NCBI GenBank assembly: GCA_002919305.1
Contig: PKFB01000051.1
Location: 1 to 64,000 of the forward strand
Length of the DNA stretch: 64,000 bases
Reading direction: 5' to 3'
From: Actinomycetales bacterium
GTDB lineage: Bacteria; Actinomycetota; Actinomycetes; Mycobacteriales; Micromonosporaceae
In this document: in pieces, positions 59,189 through 64,000 of the stretch
Layout: the number at the start of each line of letters is the position of its first letter
Position numbering within the stretch: the first letter of the stretch is position 1
The notes under the pieces: generated by a model
Database searches by the model: none
The model's input: the letters and a program-made list of their open reading frames with translations, nothing else
What the model was told of the DNA's origin: nothing
Program-made: the position numbers and the translations under genes

Positions 59189-59878
59189 AGTCACCTGATC
59201 CGTCCCGGTCGCGGCTCGGGCGGACGACCGCTTACGGAAAACCGTCCTGTGGGCGTTCGGTGATTCGTGTGGGCCGCGATGAGGCGCAAGCTGCGGTCAC
59301 AGCGCAAGTGAACACCGAGGCGCCATCGGTGGTGATTTCCGCTTCTCATTGATTGGGAGAGCGGCGCGGATGCCGTTAGCGCTGTCGCGCCGATGAAGTC
59401 ACGATCACACTGTCCGCTGTCGGATTCCGGACAATATCTCACGCCATTCCTCAGGTGGAGATCGCGCTATTACCTGAGCGATCAACGGCGATGCTCAAAT
59501 TTTTATCAAGTCTCCCTGATCATGGGATTTTCTCGTATTAGAGTTGTTTTCTCTTGCTAGGGTTTGTGATGTAGATCTCATCTCCGGTCATGGAGTTCGG
59601 TGAAATGGTTACTGTCCATGGTCGGTAGGGCTGGGGTGCTGACACGATGATCCTGAGTAGTAGTGATTCCGCAGGTCAGGAGAGGGCTAAAACGAGCATC
59701 AGGATCGCGCTCGCGATGTTTGTCACCGCATTGGGGTGCGCCCTAGGACAACTCGCCGATGGTATCCCCCGAACCCTAGCGGGATGGTTTTTCTGATCGC
59801 CAGCTCTCTGCTTACCGGGACCTCTCGGGGCTGCTGGAAATATCTCTCCCAACCAGGTGGCTCGCCGCGTTCCTTCAT
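59189..59878. other. Gap before the decayed solute-binding genes
   Basis: This stretch is mostly non-coding. The part from 59460 to 59620 is clearly AT-richer than the window average. A short frame from ATG 59647 (49 codons, with IRIALAMFVTALGCALGQLA) reads like a membrane anchor and could be a remnant belonging to the decayed locus to the right. Confidence 0.4.
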
Positions 59879-60684
59879 GTGATTAGCCGGATCATTAAAA
59901 ACTCCTGGGCGCGGGCCGGTGTGGCGTTAAGTCTGGCGGCCTTGCTCACCGGCCTTCTCGGGTCCCACCTTTAGCCCGCGGTGGGGAAAAGTATATTCGG
60001 CTGTGAACCTCCCACCGAGATCCGAATGGCGACCTCGCCGGAAGGAGTAAAGACCGCTCGTTCCCTCGCGGAGGCGTTCGAACGCGACAGCGTTTCCGCT
60101 TTCGATCGATGCCTGCAAGTCAACGTGCTGGTGTACACGGCCCCGGCCCGGGACGTCTACGTGGGTCTGGAGGACGGGTGGCGCACGAGTATTTAACGCG
60201 GGTAGGACCGCGGCCGGACCTGTGGCTGCCGGGGACCACGCTGCTGTCTGACACCGACCGCACTATCTCCCTGACCCAGGACCCGCTAAGCGTCCCCTCC
60301 GCCCAGGTGAACACGCGCCTTGTCGCCAGCGGCGACATGGGCTTTGAGGAGGCCAGCCCGCTGCGCACCCTTGTCCTGTTCACCGACGGGGAGGACACGG
60401 AGGGCGCCTTCGACCCCGACACGGTGGTGCAGGTGGTGCACAACAGCGGCGTACGTGTGTTCGCTCTGGTCCTGGGAGGCGCGCGGTGCGTCACCGATGT
60501 CCTGATCAGAGTGACCGAGGCCAATCTTGGGCGGTGCTACGACGTCACTCTCGACGCCCTCAACGCCAGCTTCCGTGATCTGTTCACCCTGCTGTGGGGA
60601 GAGCGTGATGCGTACCTTAACCATGAAGCGGACGCCCCGAAGCGGGGCCACGACGGTTCCTCGAAGTCCGAAGCAAAGAGGTAG
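59879..60684 (+). pseudogene. Decayed solute-binding plus VWA-domain protein gene
   Basis: From GTG 59879 the frame gives a membrane anchor (SWARAGVALSLAALLTGLLG), hits a TAG at 59972-59974, then continues in the same frame as CEPPTEIRMATSPEGVKTARSL and VYTAPARDVYVGLEDGW. Near 60180 it shifts frame to VGPRPDLWLPGTTL, and after a likely large deletion reaches the end of a von Willebrand A domain (LRTLVLFTDGEDTEGAF, GVRVFALVLGG). Intact relatives are membrane-anchored proteins with an N-terminal substrate-binding domain and a C-terminal VWA domain. With a stop, a frameshift and missing middle it is surely dead. Confidence 0.75.
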
Positions 60685-61915
60685 GAGCCGGCCTTGGGGC
60701 TCCCTCCTCATCGAGACGGCCATCGGTCTGGCGATCGCGGTGGTCATCGACCTGCTCGGCCCGCCACCGTTGCCGTGGCTGGACGACAGCGAGAAGCTGG
60801 AGCCGGGCAGTTGGTGATCCTCACCGGCAGCGACGACGGGCACGGGGAGCAGCGTCAAGAGCTGATCAATCAGTGGAACTCGCTTGATGGAGTTCCCGAG
60901 GCGATCCTCATCGACGCCGGTTCACTCGCCGAGCAGCAACGCGCCACGATGCTGCAGCACGTCCAAACCGAGCACAGCGAGGTCGACGTCTTCAACCTCG
61001 ACGTGACGATGACGGCGGGGTTCGCCGAGGCGGGATACATCCGGCCGTTGGACCGGGACAGGCTGGACACCTTCAGATTCCTGAAGGCCCCCTGCAGACC
61101 TGCGAATACGAGGGAAAACTGTGGTGCCTGCCGTTCAACACCGACGCAGGCCTGCTGTTCTACCGCGCTGATCTGCCGATCGATTTCGAACCACCGACCG
61201 GATGGTCGACCATGCTGAGCGTCATCGATAACGCGCAGGCCGCGACACCGCAGCAGATGGCGTCGATGGCCGGTTACGCCACCCAACTGGCTGATTACGA
61301 AGGCTTGGTGGTTAACGCGATCGAGATCATCCGGGCGATGGGGGAGAGGTGGTCGATGACGACGGCAATGTCGTCGACAGCCCGGAAGCGTGCCACGCGT
61401 TGGATTGGCTCCGCGACGGACTCAACAACGAACGGATCACCCTTTCGGACTCCCGCGGCTTTGACGAGGCGGGAACCACCCAGGCCTTCCGCGACGACAG
61501 AGTCTTGATGATGCGGAACTAGCCGGTCGCCTACCGGACACTCACCAACACCGACCAGGGCACCTCACCGGTCCCCTTCGCCATGGCCAAACTGCCCGGC
61601 GGCAGTGTCCTTGGTGGACAGAACCTCGCTATCTCCAGCCACACCGATCAGCCCATCGCCGCTCAAGAACTGATCGAGTTTCTCACCAGCCCCTACAGCC
61701 AACGCCTGCTGTTCGAATGCGGCGGCTACGCGGCCACCCAGGAGATCGTGTACTTCGATTCGGGAGTGCAGCGGGAACACCCCTACGCCAGCACACTCCT
61801 GGAGGCGGTGCGGACCGCGCGGCCCCGGAGCCCGCGGCACAAGCCATTCTTCACCATTCCTCAATGTCCTCCGTTGCGGGATCTTGAACCTGACTGCCGG
61901 GAGCGACAGGATTGA
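60608..61915 (+). pseudogene. Decayed membrane-anchored extracellular solute-binding protein gene
   Basis: It starts at ATG 60608 (overlapping the preceding remnant) with a signal-anchor (LLIETAIGLAIAVVIDLL). The frame is broken three times, each time by a missing base in or by a homopolymer: near 60810 (LEPG/QLVIL), 61095 (FLKAP/LQTCEYEGKLW) and 61340 (RAMG/GEVVDDDG). A nonsense TAG at 61517-61519 replaces an expected Trp in MMRN-W-PVAYRTLT. Joined together, the pieces form a family 1 solute-binding protein (GLLFYRADL, SSHTDQPIAAQELIEFL, QREHPYASTLLEAV) of about 420 aa. Such genes often accompany the SBP-VWA type upstream. Confidence 0.8.
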
Positions 61916-61968
61916 TCCTCGTCGCCAGGAGATCCCTGGTACGCCGAATGCGTAGTAGGTTGCCCGCC

Positions 61969-64000
61969 ATGCCGCGATCATCAGCACCAGCCGGTGAAGG
62001 CGCGTCCACCGACGGTGGCGTCCCGCCTCCTGACCAGCCCTCGGCCCTGGGGGAGGAGCCTGCGACCGAGTCGATGGTCGGGGCGAGTGACGAGGAACGG
62101 TTGGCTCGACACCTGACCGGTACACCACGGCGACTCGTGGACCTGATCGCGGTCGGCGTCGGTCTGTTCGCGATCCATCAGGTGTTCCGGCCGTTGAGTC
62201 AGGGCACCCAGTACTACCTGATCCTCTTTCTGGCCGCCGTTTTGCCTTTGACGTTCCTGTGTTACCGGTCGGGCCTGACGCTTCCGACATGGCTTCGGCC
62301 CCGTCGCGGACGGGCGGCCGGCGCAGGGGACACGGGGACCGCGGCGACGGATGAGGCCGTGGAAAACCCGCGGAGCGACGCGGTGGGGGCCCGATGGCGG
62401 GAGAATCCGAGCCCGCTGGACTGGGTCCTGGCGGGCGTCGCGTTGCTGGTGTGCCTGTACCCGGTGCTGCCGGTGTCCCTTGGGGACGCCGGCGGTGGGT
62501 TCAACGCATTCCTGGACCGGCAGGGGAGTCTCGTCCTTCTTGATGTGGTGATGGGCGGAATCCTGCTGGTGTTGATCTTGGAGGCGTGTCGACGCGCCAC
62601 CGGCTGGGCGCTGCCTGTGGTGTGTCTGCTGTTTTTGGCCTACTCCTACTACGGCGGCTATTTGCCGGCGTCCTGGGCGATCGCCCACTTGGGCGTCGAC
62701 TTCGATCAGATCATCAACGGCCTGTACAACAACCAGAGCGGGTTCTACGGCGTACCACTGGATGTCGCCGCCACCTACATCGTGCTGTTCACCATCTACG
62801 GTGGGGTGCTCGAACTGTCCGGCGCGGGCCGTTTCTTTGTGGACCTGTCGGTGGCCGCGTTTCGGCGGTCAACCACCGCCGCCGGGCGTACCACGGTCGC
62901 GGCCGGCTTCCTGTTGGGCAGCGTGTCCGGGTCAGGGTCGGCGACCGCGGTGAGCATCGGAACCGTGACCTGGCCGATCCTGCGGCGCGCCGGGTACCCG
63001 CCGGAGCCAGCCGGTGGGATGCTCGCGGCGGCTGGGATCGGCGCCATCCTCTCACCTCCGACATTGGGCGCCGCGGCCTTCATCATCGCCGAGTACCTCG
63101 GGGTGTCCTACCTGACGGTGCTGGGTTGGGCGTTGATCCCGACCTTGCTGTACTACCTGGGAATCCTGCTGGCCGTAGAGTTCGACGCCCGTCGCTTCGG
63201 GGTGCGCCCGGTGGAGGTCGCGGCGGCCTCGCCGTGGCGGCTGCTGGGACGTTTCGGATACCACTTTCTGTCGCTGTTCGTGATCGTCGCCCTGCTGGCG
63301 ATGAACATCTCCGCCACCCGCGCGGTCGTATACGCCACCGGTGTGGCGCTGCTGCTGTCCTTTTTGGACCGTTCACATTGGCCGACACCCCGACGGCTGT
63401 ACACCGCACTCGCCGACAGTGTGCGCGCGGTGATCCCGGTGGTGGCGGTCTGTGCGGCGGCCGGAGTCATCACCTCCACCATCACCCGCACCGGACTGGG
63501 GCTGCAGCTGGCGTCACTGCTGGTACGCGGCGCCGAAAGCATCACGGAGCATCCCACGGCCGTCCTGGCACTCACCGTGCTCTTCGCGGCGATCGCGGTG
63601 AGCCTGTTGGGCCTGGCGGTGCCGGTGACCGCCTCGTTCATCATCGCCTGGGTCATCATCGCCCCCGCCCTGCTGGATCTGGACGTGAGCGCCCCGCAAG
63701 TGGCGATGTTCGTCTTCTATTACGCGGTACTCTCCGAGGTCACCCCACCGACAGCGCTGGCCGCGGTGTCGGCCGCCGCCATCACCGGCGGACGCGTGAT
63801 GGCGACCATGATGCAGGCAGCCCGGTACGCGCTGCCCGCGTTCTGCGTACCGATCGCGTTTGTCCTCACCGACGCTGGCGCCTACCTGCTGGGCCGGGGT
63901 GGGCCGTCAGACATCGCCTGGGCCGTGGGGGTGGCGGCGATCGCCGTGGTCGCGCTCGCCATGACCACAGCGGGTTGGATCCGGCGTCAGGCCAGCCCGG
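61969..64000 (+). CDS. TRAP transporter fused permease (DctQ-DctM type), partial
   Basis: The frame is open from ATG 61969 to the window edge (677 codons, stop not reached). After a hydrophilic N-terminus of about 45 residues come four spans of a small-permease-like part (LIAVGVGLFAIHQVF, YYLILFLAAVLPLTFLCY and others), then the large DctM-like part. The latter has GQILL-type helices such as YIVLFTIYGGVLELSGAGRFFVDL, GSVSGSGSATAVSIGTVTWP, AAGIGAILSPPTLGAAAFI and SEVTPPTALAAVSAAAITGG. This is the 4TM/12TM fused TRAP permease, which usually works with a TAXI-type binding protein using ion gradients to import organic acids. The partner gene is not in the window; the decayed binding genes upstream are of ABC type, not TRAP type. 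Confidence 0.9.
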   Translation, partial: MPRSSAPAGEGASTDGGVPPPDQPSALGEEPATESMVGASDEERLARHLTGTPRRLVDLIAVGVGLFAIHQVFRPLSQGTQYYLILFLAAVLPLTFLCYRSGLTLPTWLRPRRGRAAGAGDTGTAATDEAVENPRSDAVGARWRENPSPLDWVLAGVALLVCLYPVLPVSLGDAGGGFNAFLDRQGSLVLLDVVMGGILLVLILEACRRATGWALPVVCLLFLAYSYYGGYLPASWAIAHLGVDFDQIINGLYNNQSGFYGVPLDVAATYIVLFTIYGGVLELSGAGRFFVDLSVAAFRRSTTAAGRTTVAAGFLLGSVSGSGSATAVSIGTVTWPILRRAGYPPEPAGGMLAAAGIGAILSPPTLGAAAFIIAEYLGVSYLTVLGWALIPTLLYYLGILLAVEFDARRFGVRPVEVAAASPWRLLGRFGYHFLSLFVIVALLAMNISATRAVVYATGVALLLSFLDRSHWPTPRRLYTALADSVRAVIPVVAVCAAAGVITSTITRTGLGLQLASLLVRGAESITEHPTAVLALTVLFAAIAVSLLGLAVPVTASFIIAWVIIAPALLDLDVSAPQVAMFVFYYAVLSEVTPPTALAAVSAAAITGGRVMATMMQAARYALPAFCVPIAFVLTDAGAYLLGRGGPSDIAWAVGVAAIAVVALAMTTAGWIRRQASP

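Noticed and set aside
1-64000. CRISPR array
   Set aside because: No series of regularly spaced direct repeats was seen; the short tandem repeats at 14491, 16750 and 59156 are contiguous or degenerate and have no spacers.

Overview
The window is high-G+C DNA from a free-living Actinomycetota bacterium. Supporting traits are frequent GTG starts, a cvnABCD conservon, sugar ABC genes without their own ATPase, an actinobacterial-type LexA box, DrrAB-like exporter genes and a Clp ATPase of the actinobacterial kind. I cannot assign a genus. Most genes are intact; three loci carry clear lesions.

Layout. 1-5.9 kb: a partial gene whose leader can hide its Shine-Dalgarno, an AsnC/Lrp regulator divergent from a broken EamA permease, and a sugar ABC uptake operon. 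5.9-9.7 kb: two divergent secreted proteases (S8 and M43). 9.8-13.4 kb: metE with a divergent LysR regulator. 13.4-19.8 kb: an RsbA-like anti-sigma protein, then a minus-strand series cvnA-B-C-D, a StyA-like flavin monooxygenase and a 4'-phosphopantetheinyl transferase. 20.1-24.9 kb: four tandem paralogous lipoproteins of no family I know, each with a similar upstream element. 25.2-28.0 kb: an L,D-transpeptidase, tRNA-Lys(CTT) and a PP2C-like phosphatase. 29.1-36.1 kb: a three-gene pPIWI-RE cassette (restriction-endonuclease-fold protein, Fe-S DinG/XPD-like helicase, pPIWI-RE protein), a predicted defence system against invading DNA.

36.9-45.7 kb: a PadR-controlled HAAS-domain membrane protein, then an IclR-centred catabolic cluster. 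The cluster has an amidohydrolase, the IclR regulator, a fused CaiB-type CoA-transferase/citryl-CoA-lyase-like protein, a LigB/LigA-type extradiol dioxygenase and a quinone-oxidoreductase-like protein. Palindromes of the form CGGAC-N4-GTCCG lie before the amidohydrolase and the fusion gene. 46.8-51.7 kb: a berberine-bridge-type flavoprotein with a divergent WYL regulator, a small gene behind a LexA box, DUF488 and a DedA protein. 51.9-54.3 kb: MarR divergent from a DrrAB-like ABC exporter whose ATPase is frameshifted. 54.6-59.1 kb: a ClpC/ClpB-type ATPase, an MFS exporter and DUF2277. 59.9-61.9 kb: two decayed solute-binding-protein genes. 62.0-64.0 kb: a TRAP fused permease running off the window.

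Most promising for novelty: the pPIWI-RE cassette and its PP2C neighbour beside a tRNA gene, the four-lipoprotein array with its repeated upstream element, the CoA-transferase/lyase fusion beside LigAB, and the conservon coupled to a flavin monooxygenase and a PPTase. All functions are inferred from sequence; no database search was run.
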